A model generated the notes under the pieces. The model ran no database searches and had not been told where the DNA came from. It saw nothing but the letters and a program-made list of their open reading frames with translations. Source: Kamptonema sp. UHCC 0994 (GTDB taxonomy: Bacteria; Cyanobacteriota; Cyanobacteriia; Cyanobacteriales; Microcoleaceae). From it: 64,000 bases of DNA. Position 1 is the stretch's first letter, and every line of letters begins with the position of its first letter. The DNA lies in the NCBI RefSeq assembly GCF_029167235.1, contig NZ_JARFTR010000125.1:1-64000 (forward strand), given 5' to 3'. This document shows, piece by piece, positions 34,747 through 45,488 of this stretch. The position numbers and the translations under genes were made by a program.

Positions 34747-37700
34747 AAACAGAATTAACCAAGAGACTTACTCTATTAGATGCCTTTTTCAGCTCCGCCG
34801 CAGTGGGAATGTGCATTTTTGACGAACAACTGCGATTTGTAGATATTAATGAAACCCTTGCTCAAATAGATGGACTGTCAGTCGCCGATCACATTGGCAA
34901 GACTCTAAGTGAAATTGTGCCAGGTCTTGCAACAATTTTAGAGCCAATCAACCAGCAAGTGATCGATACTGGTATTCCTGTCCTCAATTACGAACTCAAG
35001 GGAGAAACTCCGGCTCAGCCAGGGGTACAAAGGCATTGGACAGCCTCTTTTTTTCCGCTTTCCGACAACTTAGGCATCAGCGTCGGTATCGGTACAATCG
35101 TAGTAGAAACAACTGCTCAAAAACTTGCTCAGGCTGTACAGGAAGAATTAATCGATTCTTTACACAAAAGCGAAGCCAAACTAAAAGCTGCCGAAAAATT
35201 AGCTCACGTTGGTAATTGGGAATTCGATATTGCCACAGGTTATTTTACTTGGTCAGATGAACTTTTTCGCATTTTTGGACGAGATCCAGATCAACCGCTC
35301 CCTAATGCTTTAGAAGACTGCCTTTCTATCCATCCCGATGATTTAGAATACTGGAAAACCCACATCAATGCTGCAATCAGTCGGGGCGAAGCTTATGAGA
35401 TCGACTTTCGGATCGTTCCACCAGGAGGTGAAGTTCACTATATTTCAGATCGCGGACAGCCAGAGATTGTCAACGGAAAAGTGGTGCGATTATTCGGCAC
35501 TGTTATGGATATTACCGCTCGGAAGCTAGCAGAAATTGCACTGCAACAAGCAAATGAGGAACTAGAAAACAGAGTTGCACAGCGGACTGTCGAATTAAGC
35601 AAAACAATAACTTCCTTGAGTTTGGCTAACGCGCAGTTGCAAAATGAAATTGCCTCGCGCCAATTGGCAGAGAAAGCGTTACAGGAAAGCTTAGAGCGGT
35701 TTGAATTAGTCAGCCAAGTTTCTTTTGATGGAATTTGGGATGGGCGATTTGTTTGGGATGAGAGCGGGAATTCGCGCGAAGAAGTTTATTTTTCGCCGCG
35801 ATTAAGGGAGTTAATTGGCTTAAAAGAGCAGGATTTATACAACAGATCGGAGAGTTATACTTCCCGTATTCATCCTGAAGACCGCGATCGCGTTGGTAAT
35901 GCTCTTAATGCTCATATGAGCAGTGGACTTCCCTACCAAGATATCGAATACCGAATTTTAACTAAGAGCGGATTTTATCGTTGGGTTAGTGCTAGAGGGC
36001 AGTCTCAGTGGGACTCCCAAGGTCGAGTTCTACGATTTATTGGTTCAATTCGTGATATTACTGAGCGCAGACAGGCAGAGGCAGAACTACAACAAACTCA
36101 AAAATTTTTAGAATCAGTGCTAAATAATTTGCCTGTTTCTGTTGTCGTTAAAGAATCTTCAGATTTGCGGTTTGTATTGTGGAATCCAGCGTCTAAAAGT
36201 TTGCTCGGATTTGGGCAAGAAGAAGTCATTGGTAAAAACGACTATGACTTTTTACCTAAAGAGCAAGCTGACTTTTCTACGCTCAAAGATCGGGAAGTAT
36301 TAACTAGCGGTCAAGTTGTAGATATTCCCGAAGAATTGATTCAGAATAAGCAAGGCGAACAAAGGATAGTACACACGAAAAAAACTGCGATTTTAGATGC
36401 TAATGGTTCCCCAGCTTATTTGTTAGCTATTGCTGAAGATATTACTGAGCGGAAACGGGCGGAAGCTGCTTTGCAGGAGAGTGAGAAAAGATATCAGACT
36501 TTAGCAAGATTATCGCCTGTGGGCATATTCAGAACCGACGTTAATGGGCAGTTTTGGTATGTTAACGATCGAGCTTGCGAGATCATCGGGCTAGCTGAAG
36601 TGGAAGTGCTAGAAATCGGTTGGTCGAGTGTATTACATCCTGATGACCGCGATCGTATTCTCAGCGAATGGCATCAGTCTACAATACAAGGCGTAGCGTT
36701 TCGCTCTGAGTATCGATTTGTGCGTCCTGACGGGACAGTGATGTGGGTTTTGGGTCAATCATCCCCGGAAATTGAAGAAACGGGGGAGGTGAAAGGGTAT
36801 GTGGGGACGATTACGGATATTAGCGATCGCATTAAAGTAGAAGAGTCTTTACAAGAATTTGCCAATCGCCTCGAACTTCTGAACAGAATTGCCAGTCAGG
36901 TTCGTGCTTCTTTGGAGATAGATACTATTTTAGAAACCGTTGCGGTGAGTATTCGCGATCTCTTAGATGTTGATATTTGCAGCTTTTTTTGGTACAAGAC
37001 AGACTTTGAGGAACCTGTCTGGGAAGCGGTGAAGGAAGCTAACAAGTTTAGCGACCTCAGTATGATGGGTATTTACCCAGCTTCTACTATTTTACCCCTG
37101 TCAGAAAAACTGTTAAACCTCGAAATAATTTGTGTGGATGATGCCGTCAATCATAGCGATATAGAGATGCGAGAAGCGTTATTATCGCTAGGTTTTTATT
37201 CGTTTTTATCTGTGCCAATTCGGACTCCGGGAGGTGAAATTGGGGCATTAACCTGTAATCAGTTTAGCGATGCGCGGCCTTGGAGCGAGAGTGAAGTAGA
37301 ATTGGTGAAAGGAGTGGCAGATAATTTGGCGATCGCAATTTCTCAAGCAGAACTTTATAAGCAAAGTCAGATTTCTGCTCAGATTGCCCAAGAAAGGGCG
37401 CTACAATTGGAGGAAGCTTTACAGCAACTCCAGCGCACTCAAACTCAGCTAATTCAGTCAGAAAAAATGTCTTCTCTGGGTCAATTAGTAGCGGGTATTG
37501 CTCACGAAATTAATAATCCTGTGAGTTTTATTTACGGGAATATTGACCCTGCTAGGGAGTATATTTCTGATTTGCTGGGTTTATTGGATCTTTATCAATT
37601 GGAATATCCAGAACCGACGAAGACTATAGTTTCGGAGATGGAAGCTATGGATTTGGAGTTTATGGTAGAAGACTTGCCAAAACTTTTAGAATCGATGAAG

Positions 37701-38276
37701 GTGGGAGCTGAGCGAATTGGAGAAATTGTGCTTTCCCTTCGCAATTTCTCGCGGATGGATGAAGCTCAAATTAAAGATGTGAATATCCATGAGGGGATTG
37801 ATAGCACGCTGAGATTGTTGCAAAATCGGCTGAAGGCTCAACCGGATCATCCAGAGATTGTGGTGGTTAAAGAGTATGGAAAGTTGCCGTTGGTGGAGTG
37901 TTATGCTGGTCAGTTAAATCAGGTGTTTATGAATTTACTGAGTAATGCGATCGATGCTTTGGAGGAGCGCGATCGGAGGCGATGCGCTGAGGAAGTTAAG
38001 GCTAATCCTAGTATAATTAAAATTGGGAGTTATGTTGTTGATTCTCAGCGGATTGGGGTATTTATTACTGATAATGGGCCGGGAATACTGGAGTCGGTGC
38101 GAGCTCGAATTTTCGATCCATTTTTTACAACTAAGCCTGTGGGGAAAGGGACGGGATTGGGATTAGCTATTAGTTATCAAATTGTGGTGGAGAAACATTT
38201 GGGGAGTTTGCGGTGTCATTCTGTGCGGGGTGAAGGGACGGAGTTTGTGGTGGAAATTCCTGTCAAAAGGAGTTAG
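34728..38276 (+). CDS. Multi-PAS/GAF sensor histidine kinase
   Basis: An 1182-residue cytoplasmic kinase from the ATG at 34728; an in-frame TTG at 34683 is less likely. Five PAS-type domains lie at about 10-130, 150-265, 325-450, 455-575 and 585-705, with a coiled coil at 270-325. A GAF domain (about 715-870) follows, then a coiled coil ([20 protein letters not shown]). The phosphoacceptor is H926 in GIAHEINNP. The ATPase domain has [10 protein letters not shown] (N box), DNGPGI (G1) and [10 protein letters not shown] (G2). There is no receiver domain, so the partner regulator is elsewhere. Multiple PAS and GAF inputs suggest redox, light or ligand sensing; no chromophore Cys motif is evident. 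Confidence 0.9.
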   Translation: MANHPLETELTKRLTLLDAFFSSAAVGMCIFDEQLRFVDINETLAQIDGLSVADHIGKTLSEIVPGLATILEPINQQVIDTGIPVLNYELKGETPAQPGVQRHWTASFFPLSDNLGISVGIGTIVVETTAQKLAQAVQEELIDSLHKSEAKLKAAEKLAHVGNWEFDIATGYFTWSDELFRIFGRDPDQPLPNALEDCLSIHPDDLEYWKTHINAAISRGEAYEIDFRIVPPGGEVHYISDRGQPEIVNGKVVRLFGTVMDITARKLAEIALQQANEELENRVAQRTVELSKTITSLSLANAQLQNEIASRQLAEKALQESLERFELVSQVSFDGIWDGRFVWDESGNSREEVYFSPRLRELIGLKEQDLYNRSESYTSRIHPEDRDRVGNALNAHMSSGLPYQDIEYRILTKSGFYRWVSARGQSQWDSQGRVLRFIGSIRDITERRQAEAELQQTQKFLESVLNNLPVSVVVKESSDLRFVLWNPASKSLLGFGQEEVIGKNDYDFLPKEQADFSTLKDREVLTSGQVVDIPEELIQNKQGEQRIVHTKKTAILDANGSPAYLLAIAEDITERKRAEAALQESEKRYQTLARLSPVGIFRTDVNGQFWYVNDRACEIIGLAEVEVLEIGWSSVLHPDDRDRILSEWHQSTIQGVAFRSEYRFVRPDGTVMWVLGQSSPEIEETGEVKGYVGTITDISDRIKVEESLQEFANRLELLNRIASQVRASLEIDTILETVAVSIRDLLDVDICSFFWYKTDFEEPVWEAVKEANKFSDLSMMGIYPASTILPLSEKLLNLEIICVDDAVNHSDIEMREALLSLGFYSFLSVPIRTPGGEIGALTCNQFSDARPWSESEVELVKGVADNLAIAISQAELYKQSQISAQIAQERALQLEEALQQLQRTQTQLIQSEKMSSLGQLVAGIAHEINNPVSFIYGNIDPAREYISDLLGLLDLYQLEYPEPTKTIVSEMEAMDLEFMVEDLPKLLESMKVGAERIGEIVLSLRNFSRMDEAQIKDVNIHEGIDSTLRLLQNRLKAQPDHPEIVVVKEYGKLPLVECYAGQLNQVFMNLLSNAIDALEERDRRRCAEEVKANPSIIKIGSYVVDSQRIGVFITDNGPGILESVRARIFDPFFTTKPVGKGTGLGLAISYQIVVEKHLGSLRCHSVRGEGTEFVVEIPVKRS

Positions 38277-38290
38277 TGCGATCGCGTTTA

Positions 38291-38447
38291 TATAGCAACC
38301 GCCAAGACGGTTAGGACAACTTTATTTGTTTGAGAACTTACGTAACGCCGCCTTCTAGGCGGTGCTCTAACCGCCCAGAGGGCGGCGTTATGCAATCAGT
38401 CTTAATCGCCTTGGCGGTTGCTATACATGACGAAAGCGGTTGCTATA
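38291..38447. mobile_element. Composite MITE-like element with nested GC-rich repeat
   Basis: TATAGCAACCGCCAAGACGG at 38291 and its inverted end GGCGGTTGCTATA at 38425 bound a 135-bp copy. A second right end (GAAAGCGGTTGCTATA, to 38446) follows. Inside is the GC-rich palindrome of the type at 1-110 (ACCGCCCAGAGGGCGGCGTT), so one repeat has nested in another. Confidence 0.8.
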
Positions 38448-38490
38448 TTTATTATTTTAGCACAATACAGCGGGAACCGCTGTAACAAAA

Positions 38491-38524
38491 AAAACGGTAG
38501 AGAATTACCATTCTCTACCGTTTT
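38491..38524. terminator. Bidirectional intrinsic terminator
   Basis: AAAACGGTAGAGAA and TTCTCTACCGTTTT form a perfect 14-bp stem with a 6-base loop, A-run before and T-run after. It sits between the convergent histidine kinase and clpC genes and should stop both. Confidence 0.85.
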
Positions 38525-38575
38525 TATTCTCTGATTTCTTCCCGCAATTTCAAGCAGGAAAAAACAGCAGATTTA

Positions 38576-41047
38576 CTATTCAGCAACTTGAGGTAAAAGT
38601 TCCCGTTTTTTACCTTGGATGACTTTCACCTGACCATCATCGTCAACATCAACAACGGCGCTATCACCATCTTTAATCCGGCCAGAAAGGATTTCCTCAG
38701 CTAGTACATCCTCTAACAAGCGCATAATTGCGCGGCGTAAAGGTCTTGCACCGTAACTTTGGTTATAACCTTCTTTGACAAGGCGCTCTTTAAAAGCCTC
38801 AGTAACATCGAGGGTAATACCCTTTTCTGTCAAGCGACCAAATACCTCGTTGAGCATAATCACCGCGATTTCTTTGATTTCGTCCATGATCAATTGACGG
38901 AAGACGATAATCTCATCGAGACGATTGAGGAATTCTGGGCGGAAATAGCGCTTGAGTTCTTCGTTCACTAAGGAGCGAATGCGGTTGTACTGGGCATCTG
39001 CTTGGTTATCTGCAAACTCGAAACCAATGCCTGTACCGCCTTTCTCAATTACCGTCGAACCGATGTTTGAGGTCATAATCAGCAGCGTATTCTTGAAGTC
39101 TACGGTGCGACCTTTGGCATCTGTTAAGCGCCCGTCTTCTAATATTTGCAGGAGCATATTGAAGACATCGGGGTGGGCTTTTTCGATTTCATCGAAGAGT
39201 ACCACTGTGTAGGGGCGACGGCGGACTGCTTCTGTTAATTGACCGCCTTCGTTGTAGCCGACGTATCCGGGAGGCGAACCGATTAATTTAGAAACAGTAT
39301 GACGTTCCATGTATTCTGACATATCGAGTCGAATCATGGCTTCTTCGGAACCGAAGAAGTAGGAGGCGAGAGCTTTGGTAAGTTCGGTTTTACCAACGCC
39401 GGTGGGGCCGGAGAAGATGAAGCTGGCGATCGGGCGGTTGGGGTTTTTCAAGCCTACCCGTGCCCTACGAATGGCGCGAGAGACGGCTTTGACTGCTTCT
39501 TCTTGACCGATGAGCCGCTGATGGAGGGTGTCTTCCATGTGCAGCAGTTTCTCGGATTCGGATTCGGTGAGTTTATTGACGGGTACGCCTGTCCAACTTG
39601 CCACGATTTGGGCAATGTCTTCTTCGGTGACGTTAGGAGAAACGTCAGTGTCGCTCTTGCCTTCGGTTTTTTTGGTCTGGGAGATGGCGCGAATTTCGGC
39701 TTTGATTTCCATTTCGCGATCGCGCAGTTCCCCAGCTTTGTCAAAATCTTGAGAGCGTACTGCTTCGTCTTTTTCCTTAAGAACTTGACGCAATTCTTTG
39801 TCTAGTTCTTTGGCGGCGGGGGGCAGTTGAGAGCTGAGCAAACGGACGCGGGAACCTGCTTCGTCTACTAGATCGATGGCTTTGTCAGGTAAGTAGCGAT
39901 CGCTAATATATCGATCTGAAAGTTTGGCTGCTGCTTCTAAGGCAGAATCCAAGATTTTGAGTTTGTGGTGCTGTTCGTAACGTTCCCGCAACCCGAACAA
40001 TATTTCGATTGTTTCTTCAACTGTCGGTTCCCCTACCATTACTGGCTGAAAACGTCGCTCTAAGGCAGCATCGCGCTCGATATGTTTGCGGTATTCATCG
40101 AGGGTTGTAGCTCCGATGCACTGCAATTCTCCTCTAGCTAAAGCTGGTTTAAGAATATTAGCAGCATCGATCGCACCTTCGGCAGCACCAGCACCAATCA
40201 GGGTGTGTACTTCGTCTATGACTAAGATGACGTTACCCGCTGAGCGAATTTCGTCCATGATTTTTTTGAGGCGTTCTTCAAATTCGCCTCGGTACTTAGT
40301 ACCCGCTACCAGCAAGCCAATGTCCAGAGTGACTACGCGCTTGTCTTCGAGGATATCTGGGATATCATTATTGGCGATGCGTTGGGCTAAACCTTCTGCG
40401 ATCGCAGTTTTACCTACCCCCGGTTCCCCAATCAGCACGGGGTTATTTTTAGTCCGCCGTCCTAAAATTTGGATTACCCGTTCGATTTCTTTCTGTCTTC
40501 CCACCACTGGGTCGAGTTTGCCATCAACGGCCATTTGGGTAAGGTTGGCTCCAAATTCGTCCAAGGTGGGTGTCTTGGTGCGACCCGTTGAACTACCGGC
40601 TGTCACCTCAGCGGTTTCACCCAGCATTCGGATCACTTGGGTGCGGACTTTCGAGAGGTCTACCCCCAGATTTTCCAGCACTCTCGCAGCTACTCCCTCG
40701 CCTTCCCGGATTAGACCTAAAAGCAGGTGTTCGGTGCCGATATAGTTGTGTCCGAGTTGGCGAGCTTCTTCTAGAGATAATTCTAGAACCCGCTTCGCAC
40801 GAGGGGTGAAAGGAATTTCCACCGCTACGAAGCCAGAACCCCGACCAATAATCTTTTCAACTTCGATCCGAGCGTCTTTGAGGTTGACACCCATCGATTT
40901 GAGCACCTTCGCCGCAACCCCTGTGCCTTCGCCAATTAGGCCCAAGAGAATCTGTTCAGTACCCACAAAATTATGCCCCAGGCGGCGAGCTTCCTCCTGG
41001 GCGAGCATGATCACTTTTATGGCTTTTTCTGTGAAGCGTTCAAACAT
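38576..41047 (-). CDS. clpC: Clp protease ATP-binding subunit ClpC
   Basis: An 823-residue AAA+ unfoldase that delivers proteins to ClpP. Two N-terminal Clp repeats (about 1-145; [17 protein letters not shown] and [15 protein letters not shown]) precede AAA module 1 (Walker [21 protein letters not shown]). A UVR domain follows ([19 protein letters not shown]), which separates ClpC from ClpA and ClpB, then AAA module 2 ([24 protein letters not shown]). Length matches cyanobacterial/plastid ClpC. The ATG at 41047 follows a GGGAGAT site. It is essential in studied cyanobacteria. Confidence 0.96.
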   Translation of the reverse strand: MFERFTEKAIKVIMLAQEEARRLGHNFVGTEQILLGLIGEGTGVAAKVLKSMGVNLKDARIEVEKIIGRGSGFVAVEIPFTPRAKRVLELSLEEARQLGHNYIGTEHLLLGLIREGEGVAARVLENLGVDLSKVRTQVIRMLGETAEVTAGSSTGRTKTPTLDEFGANLTQMAVDGKLDPVVGRQKEIERVIQILGRRTKNNPVLIGEPGVGKTAIAEGLAQRIANNDIPDILEDKRVVTLDIGLLVAGTKYRGEFEERLKKIMDEIRSAGNVILVIDEVHTLIGAGAAEGAIDAANILKPALARGELQCIGATTLDEYRKHIERDAALERRFQPVMVGEPTVEETIEILFGLRERYEQHHKLKILDSALEAAAKLSDRYISDRYLPDKAIDLVDEAGSRVRLLSSQLPPAAKELDKELRQVLKEKDEAVRSQDFDKAGELRDREMEIKAEIRAISQTKKTEGKSDTDVSPNVTEEDIAQIVASWTGVPVNKLTESESEKLLHMEDTLHQRLIGQEEAVKAVSRAIRRARVGLKNPNRPIASFIFSGPTGVGKTELTKALASYFFGSEEAMIRLDMSEYMERHTVSKLIGSPPGYVGYNEGGQLTEAVRRRPYTVVLFDEIEKAHPDVFNMLLQILEDGRLTDAKGRTVDFKNTLLIMTSNIGSTVIEKGGTGIGFEFADNQADAQYNRIRSLVNEELKRYFRPEFLNRLDEIIVFRQLIMDEIKEIAVIMLNEVFGRLTEKGITLDVTEAFKERLVKEGYNQSYGARPLRRAIMRLLEDVLAEEILSGRIKDGDSAVVDVDDDGQVKVIQGKKRELLPQVAE

Positions 41048-41399
41048 TGCTATCTCCCATCACCTGCTATATGCCCATTTTGAGGTCACGCCAGCCTGCG
41101 CGATAAAACGCACATTCGAGAGTGAACTCGACGCTGAGTTATGGGGCGTGACACTTTCAACCGCTCTGCCGTTGAGGCTACGGTTGAGCTTCTAGGCTAC
41201 CGTTACAGGGTGGCTTTCAACTGGGAAGGCCCAGATGGTGGCTGACCTACAACCTCCCCTAGACTGCAAGAAGATTTATCTTCTCGACCTGTGCCCAGCC
41301 TACTACTACGTATTGATGGATTGTAGCACAACCTTACCCGCTGTCATCTGCTTGTGGCCAAACAGGGGATCGTTAGAGGAATTAAAAATTAAATATTTT
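41048..41399. other. Intergenic region between clpC and rimI genes
   Basis: This 352-bp gap should hold the clpC promoter and leader. Only weak inverted stretches are seen, such as CAACCG...CGGTTG near 41160-41185. No small gene or tRNA-like fold could be supported. Confidence 0.4.
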
Positions 41400-42038
41400 T
41401 TAAATCCATTCGCAGTTTGCCGAAAGTAGGCGATCGCGAATTTCCCCCTCCCACTTAGCTAAATCCTGCTCAAATTCTGGCTTTTGAAGACCACCTCGCC
41501 ATAGGATTAAAGCATCTTCCCCACTATCTTGATAATAGCCGCGTCTACGTCCAGCCTCCTGAAAACCGAACTTTTGATAGAGAGATATTGCGGCCAAATT
41601 AGACGATCGCACTTCTAAAGTAGCCCACTCCAGTTTTCGCCGATCGGCTGACTTTAGCAAAGCATAAAGCAGAGCTTGCCCAAAACCCTGACCTTGATAG
41701 TCAGGATGAATAGCCAAAATCGTAATATGAGCCTCCTCTAAAATTGACCAGAGACAGCCGATTCCGATTAGAGATGGGGAAGATACCGAAGTTAAATCTT
41801 CCTTAATCTCCCCCGCTCCCCCTCTCCCCTGCTCCCCTGCTCCCCTGCTCGCCTGCTCCCCCGCTCCCCCGCTCCCCCTCTCCCACAGACCCAATAAATC
41901 GCTGCTAGAACTGTCTAGCTCTCGGCTATAGCCTTCCAAAGTCCAAATTCCACCAAAACAAAGCTGGTCGAGTTCGACGACTGCTGGTAGGTGTTCCAGT
42001 GCAAGATGTTTAATTTCTATCAAAGGCACAGCCGTCAA
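41400..42038 (-). CDS. rimI: Ribosomal protein bS18-alanine N-acetyltransferase RimI, with repeat insertion
   Basis: A 212-residue GNAT acetyltransferase; the usual RimI is ~150-170. The core is clear: FGGIWTLEGYSRELDSSSSD, LWSILEEAHITILAIHPDYQ and the acetyl-CoA loop GQGFGQALL, then SNLAAISLYQKFGFQ and YYQDSGEDALILW. Residues about 51-92 (WERGSGGAGEQASRGAGEQG and on) are encoded by the C-rich repeat at 41764-41886, inserted in a surface loop before the core beta sheet. The enzyme may still fold. The start is a TTG at 42038, with a nearby GTG possible. Confidence 0.85.
   Translation of the reverse strand: MTAVPLIEIKHLALEHLPAVVELDQLCFGGIWTLEGYSRELDSSSSDLLGLWERGSGGAGEQASRGAGEQGRGGAGEIKEDLTSVSSPSLIGIGCLWSILEEAHITILAIHPDYQGQGFGQALLYALLKSADRRKLEWATLEVRSSNLAAISLYQKFGFQEAGRRRGYYQDSGEDALILWRGGLQKPEFEQDLAKWEGEIRDRLLSANCEWI
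41764..41886. repeat. C-rich repeat inserted in frame in rimI
   Basis: The plus strand has about nine CCCCTGCTC/CCCCCGCTC units, preceded by GAAGATACCGAAGTTAAATC. On the coding strand these give GSGGAGE-like repeats. It is one arm of the family found at 18257-18421 and 29578-29695. Confidence 0.85.
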
Positions 42039-42098
42039 TTGTACACTAGAAAATAAACTAGGGATTGACCATCTTAAGTAACAAATCCTTCCTAGTCT

Positions 42099-42139
42099 AG
42101 ATGATTAATGACTAATGACTAACGACTAACGACTAATAA
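42099..42139. repeat. ACGACTA/ATGACTA heptamer array before lysA
   Basis: About five heptamer units (TTAATGACTAATGACTAACG, continuing ACTAACGACTAATAACC) lie 23 bases before the lysA start codon, in the likely promoter or leader. Confidence 0.8.
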
Positions 42140-42161
42140 CCAAAAACACTTAATTATCACG

Positions 42162-43574
42162 ATGGTATCAATTCAATCTGTTGAAGTTCAAAATTCTGGA
42201 CTTCAGTATCTATCTGACTCTAAAAATACCCCGCAGACGCGATCGCCGAACCAGGAACTTTTACCGCTCACAGCTAGGGTTAACAGTCAAGATCGCTTGG
42301 AAATTGGGGGTTGCGATGTAGTTGACCTGGTTGAGCAATTTGGTTCGCCGATCTATATTTTAGACGAGGTGACATTGCGAACGGCTTGTCGCCAGTATCG
42401 GGAAGCCTTAAAACGCTACTATCCAGGGGAGTCTCAAGTTCTCTACGCTTCAAAAGCGTGGAGTTGTATGGCAGTTTGTGCGATCGCATCTTCCGAAGGT
42501 TTAGGCATCGACGTGGTATCTGGGGGCGAAATCTATACTGCTCTCCAAGCTGGCGTTAGTCCTAACAAACTCTACTTTCACGGTAACAACAAATCTCGAA
42601 CCGAACTAGAACTAGCGATCGAAAGCGGCTGTACAATTGTTGCCGACAACTGGCTAGAATTATCAACTTTGGTTGACATTCTGGAAAATAGAGCAACCCA
42701 ACCAGTGCGGGTGATGTTGCGATTTACTCCAGGGATTGAGTGTCACACACACGAGTACATTCGGACAGGCCACCTTGATAGTAAATTTGGGTTCGATCCC
42801 AACGATCTCGATCGAGTCTTTGCCTTTCTAAGCAAACAACCCTCATTATCCTGCATTGGCTTACACGCTCACATCGGATCGCAGATTTTTGAACTGCAAC
42901 CCCACGCAGATTTAGCAGGAGTTATCGCCGAAGCATTCGTCAAAGCAAGTCACTACGGTCTACCTGTGGGGGAAATCAACGTTGGCGGTGGCTTAGGCAT
43001 CAGCTATACTGAAGCGGACGATCCTCCCACGATCGAAGCTTGGGTAAAAGTAATTGGCGAATCGGTAGCAGCAGCTTGCCAAAAGCTGGAAATACCTTTA
43101 CCGAAATTGCTTTGCGAACCAGGGCGATCGCTAATTGGCTCAGCTTGCGTCACCGCTTACACAGTTGGTTCCAAAAAAGTCATTCCCGGAATGCGGACTT
43201 ATCTAGCTGTAGATGGCGGGATGTCAGACAATCCGCGTCCGATTACCTACCAATCAGTATATCGAGTAGTCGCAGCCAACCAAATGTCCGCTCCTTTAAC
43301 AGAGACAGTGACAATTGCTGGCAAACACTGCGAATCAGGCGATATCGTGATTAAAAATGCTCAGTTGCCAAAATCAAAACCGGGAGATGTCCTGGTAGTT
43401 ATGGCGACAGGTGCTTACAATTACAGCATGGCCTCTAACTACAATCGGTTGTCTCGACCAACAGCCGTTTTAGTCAGAGATGGGGAAGCAAACGTTATCA
43501 TACAGCGTGAAACTTACCAAGACTTACTAAGGCAAGACCGCTTGCCCGAAAGACTCGTCAAACAAGTGGAATAA
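42162..43574 (+). CDS. lysA: Diaminopimelate decarboxylase
   Basis: A 470-residue PLP enzyme making L-lysine from meso-diaminopimelate. The alanine-racemase-like barrel has the PLP Lys in LYASKAW, then GIDVVSGGEIYTAL, FHGNNKSRTEL and HAHIGSQI. The C-terminal part has CEPGRSLIG, VDGGMSDNPRPI and the substrate region GKHCESGDI. A ~45-residue N-terminal extension is typical of cyanobacterial LysA. It begins a same-strand run with cdaA (69-base gap) and uppS (67-base gap), all acting on the cell wall or its control. Confidence 0.95.
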   Translation: MVSIQSVEVQNSGLQYLSDSKNTPQTRSPNQELLPLTARVNSQDRLEIGGCDVVDLVEQFGSPIYILDEVTLRTACRQYREALKRYYPGESQVLYASKAWSCMAVCAIASSEGLGIDVVSGGEIYTALQAGVSPNKLYFHGNNKSRTELELAIESGCTIVADNWLELSTLVDILENRATQPVRVMLRFTPGIECHTHEYIRTGHLDSKFGFDPNDLDRVFAFLSKQPSLSCIGLHAHIGSQIFELQPHADLAGVIAEAFVKASHYGLPVGEINVGGGLGISYTEADDPPTIEAWVKVIGESVAAACQKLEIPLPKLLCEPGRSLIGSACVTAYTVGSKKVIPGMRTYLAVDGGMSDNPRPITYQSVYRVVAANQMSAPLTETVTIAGKHCESGDIVIKNAQLPKSKPGDVLVVMATGAYNYSMASNYNRLSRPTAVLVRDGEANVIIQRETYQDLLRQDRLPERLVKQVE

Positions 43575-43577
43575 AAG

Positions 43578-43643
43578 ACGGTTCATGTTTCATGGTTCAT
43601 GCTTCATGGTTCAAGGTTCATGGCTAGCAGCGAACTATGAACC
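43578..43643. repeat. TTCATGG heptamer array between lysA and cdaA
   Basis: Units such as GGTTCATGTTTCATGGTTCA are followed by inverted ATGAACCATGAAC, so a hairpin could form just before or across the cdaA start codon. The array fills the entire 69-bp spacer. Confidence 0.75.
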
Positions 43644-44585
43644 ATGAACAATCAACAATCTAGTTTTGACATTAACAGTGCGGGCTTTTTGCAATATCCC
43701 CCTGTATCCTTTTTAATTCACGGGCTGGATCTCGGATTGGTCTTTGCCCTAGCGTACATGGTGCTTGTCATTATTGGAGAACGCCGGACGCTGTGGATGG
43801 TAAGGGGGTTTATTGTTCTGATGTTAGCTACAGCGATTAGTAACTGGGCTGGATTGAGGTTGCTGCACATTGCCCTCAATAGTTTAGTGACTGGTTCCGC
43901 TGTGGCAATGGCAGTGATCTTGCAGTCGGAATTTCGCCGATTGCTGGAACAATTAGGTCGGGGTGAAATTCTGCAATTGTTTGGGCCAGGTCGCAGGTCT
44001 ATTCCTGAGCCTGATAGTGTAATTGATGAAATTGTGGACGCAGTTAAAGAACTTTCACAAAATCGTACTGGGGCTTTACTCATTCTTGAAACTGACTCCC
44101 CGATTGACGAGCGGGATTTTTCAGTACCAGGTGTAAAGCTGAATGCTGAAGTTTCTAAAGAACTTTTGCAGACTATCTTTCAGCCAAAAACTCTCCTCCA
44201 CGACGGGGCGACGCTGATTCGAGGTTCTCGGATTGTAGCGGCGGGGGTAATCTTGCCACTTTCGGAGCGTACTGCATCGCGGCAGTTGGGAACTCGTCAC
44301 CGAGCGGCGATGGGAATTACAGAGCGAGTGCAAGCTTGTATCTGTGTGGTTGTTTCTGAGGAAACGGGTTCTATTTCTTTGGCTCAGATGGGAAACTTAA
44401 ACCGACCTTTGACGAGTAGTAAACTCAAGGAGTTGTTAGAGGCAAAGCTTAACCCCTCTGAGGGAGAGAGAGTAGCGCCGCCACTCCCTATAGGCAATCT
44501 GGGACGGCAGATAGGCTATAGGGCATCGGCTGTGATTTCGCGGATATTACGCCGTCCGCCACCAAGCAATCGCGATAAAAATTGA
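43644..44585 (+). CDS. cdaA: Diadenylate cyclase CdaA (c-di-AMP synthase)
   Basis: A 313-residue membrane enzyme forming cyclic di-AMP from two ATP. Three N-terminal helices (about 28-45, 52-70, 78-95) anchor it. The DAC domain (about 115-270) has the catalytic DGA (187-189; HDGATLIRG) and RHR (218-220; TRHRAAMG) motifs. In cyanobacteria c-di-AMP affects potassium and osmotic control and night survival. No CdaR/YbbR-like regulator gene lies beside it, unlike in Firmicutes; lysA and uppS flank it instead. The ATG at 43644 lies within the heptamer array, so the ribosome-binding region is repeat sequence. Confidence 0.93.
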   Translation: MNNQQSSFDINSAGFLQYPPVSFLIHGLDLGLVFALAYMVLVIIGERRTLWMVRGFIVLMLATAISNWAGLRLLHIALNSLVTGSAVAMAVILQSEFRRLLEQLGRGEILQLFGPGRRSIPEPDSVIDEIVDAVKELSQNRTGALLILETDSPIDERDFSVPGVKLNAEVSKELLQTIFQPKTLLHDGATLIRGSRIVAAGVILPLSERTASRQLGTRHRAAMGITERVQACICVVVSEETGSISLAQMGNLNRPLTSSKLKELLEAKLNPSEGERVAPPLPIGNLGRQIGYRASAVISRILRRPPPSNRDKN

Positions 44586-44587
44586 GG

Positions 44588-44624
44588 CAGTTAAGAGTTA
44601 ACAGTTAACAGTTAACTGTTAACC
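44588..44624. repeat. GTTAACA heptamer array between cdaA and uppS
   Basis: About four units of AGTTAACAGTTAACTGTTAA form an imperfect palindrome three bases after the cdaA stop. It may weaken read-through into uppS or simply be a spacer. Confidence 0.75.
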
Positions 44625-44652
44625 AGAATAGGTTTCCACCTCGGAATTATAT

Positions 44653-45399
44653 ATGAGTCCAAAGTTAATTTTACAAGAGTTGCCGGCTGACCTCGACCGG
44701 GAAAGATTGCCTAAGCACGTAGCAGTGATTATGGATGGTAATGGCCGTTGGGCTAAGCGTCAGGGGTTGCCTCGAATTGCGGGCCACAGTCGGGGAGCGA
44801 GTACGCTGAAGGAACTGCTACGGTGCTGCAAGGATTGGGGCATTGAAGCGTTAACTACCTATGCTTTTTCGACGGAGAATTGGGGCCGGCCTTTGGAAGA
44901 GGTAGACTTTTTGATGAGTTTATTTGAGGGTAAGTTGCGCCAAGAATTGCGGGAGATGGTAAAGGAGGGGGTAAAAATTAAGTTTATGGGAAATTTACAG
45001 GCTTTGCCGAAGTCTTTACAGGCAGAAATTGAGCGTTCTGTGGCTGAAACTGAGCAAAATCAGGGGATTCGGTTCACTGTGGCGACGAATTATGGGGGGC
45101 GTGAGGAGATTGTGCAGGCGGCTCGTGCGATCGCATCTCAGGTAAAGTTGGGACAGGTGCAACCGGAGGAAATTGATGAGGCTTTATTTAAACGCTATCT
45201 CTATACGGCTGATGTTTGCGATCCTGATTTGTTGATCCGCACCAGTGGGGAAATGCGGTTGTCAAATTTTATGCTTTGGCAGATGGCTTATGCGGAAATT
45301 TATATTACTGATACTCTATGGCCGGATTTTGACCGCAAGGAGTTTCACCGAGCTCTGTGTGCTTACCAACAAAGGAATCGCAGGTTTGGGAAAGTTTGA
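44653..45399 (+). CDS. uppS: Isoprenyl transferase (undecaprenyl diphosphate synthase)
   Basis: A 248-residue cis-prenyltransferase that builds the undecaprenyl lipid carrier for peptidoglycan and polysaccharides. The P-loop-like catalytic motif [19 protein letters not shown] (Asp of MDGN), then [23 protein letters not shown], and the C-terminal [19 protein letters not shown] and ELYITD-like [14 protein letters not shown] are all present. Length is standard (~245). It follows cdaA and lysA on the same strand. Confidence 0.95.
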   Translation: MSPKLILQELPADLDRERLPKHVAVIMDGNGRWAKRQGLPRIAGHSRGASTLKELLRCCKDWGIEALTTYAFSTENWGRPLEEVDFLMSLFEGKLRQELREMVKEGVKIKFMGNLQALPKSLQAEIERSVAETEQNQGIRFTVATNYGGREEIVQAARAIASQVKLGQVQPEEIDEALFKRYLYTADVCDPDLLIRTSGEMRLSNFMLWQMAYAEIYITDTLWPDFDRKEFHRALCAYQQRNRRFGKV

Positions 45400-45488
45400 A
45401 GGGATCTGGGGAGCGGGCGGGGCGGTTTCATTATCGGGTTGTCAGCAGGTACGATCGCGATCGAATAAAAGCGATCGCTATCTGATAA

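Noticed and set aside
40086-40745. 219-codon plus-strand frame opposite clpC
   Set aside because: It mirrors the conserved clpC coding strand; its sequence is Ser/Arg/Pro-rich and has no family resemblance.
41048-41399. tRNA-like or small-RNA-like folding in the clpC upstream region
   Set aside because: Short inverted stretches exist, but no cloverleaf, anticodon arm or CCA context could be built.
41235-41429. 64-codon frame upstream of rimI stop
   Set aside because: Cys/Tyr/Leu-rich with no start signal; it overlaps rimI in antisense.
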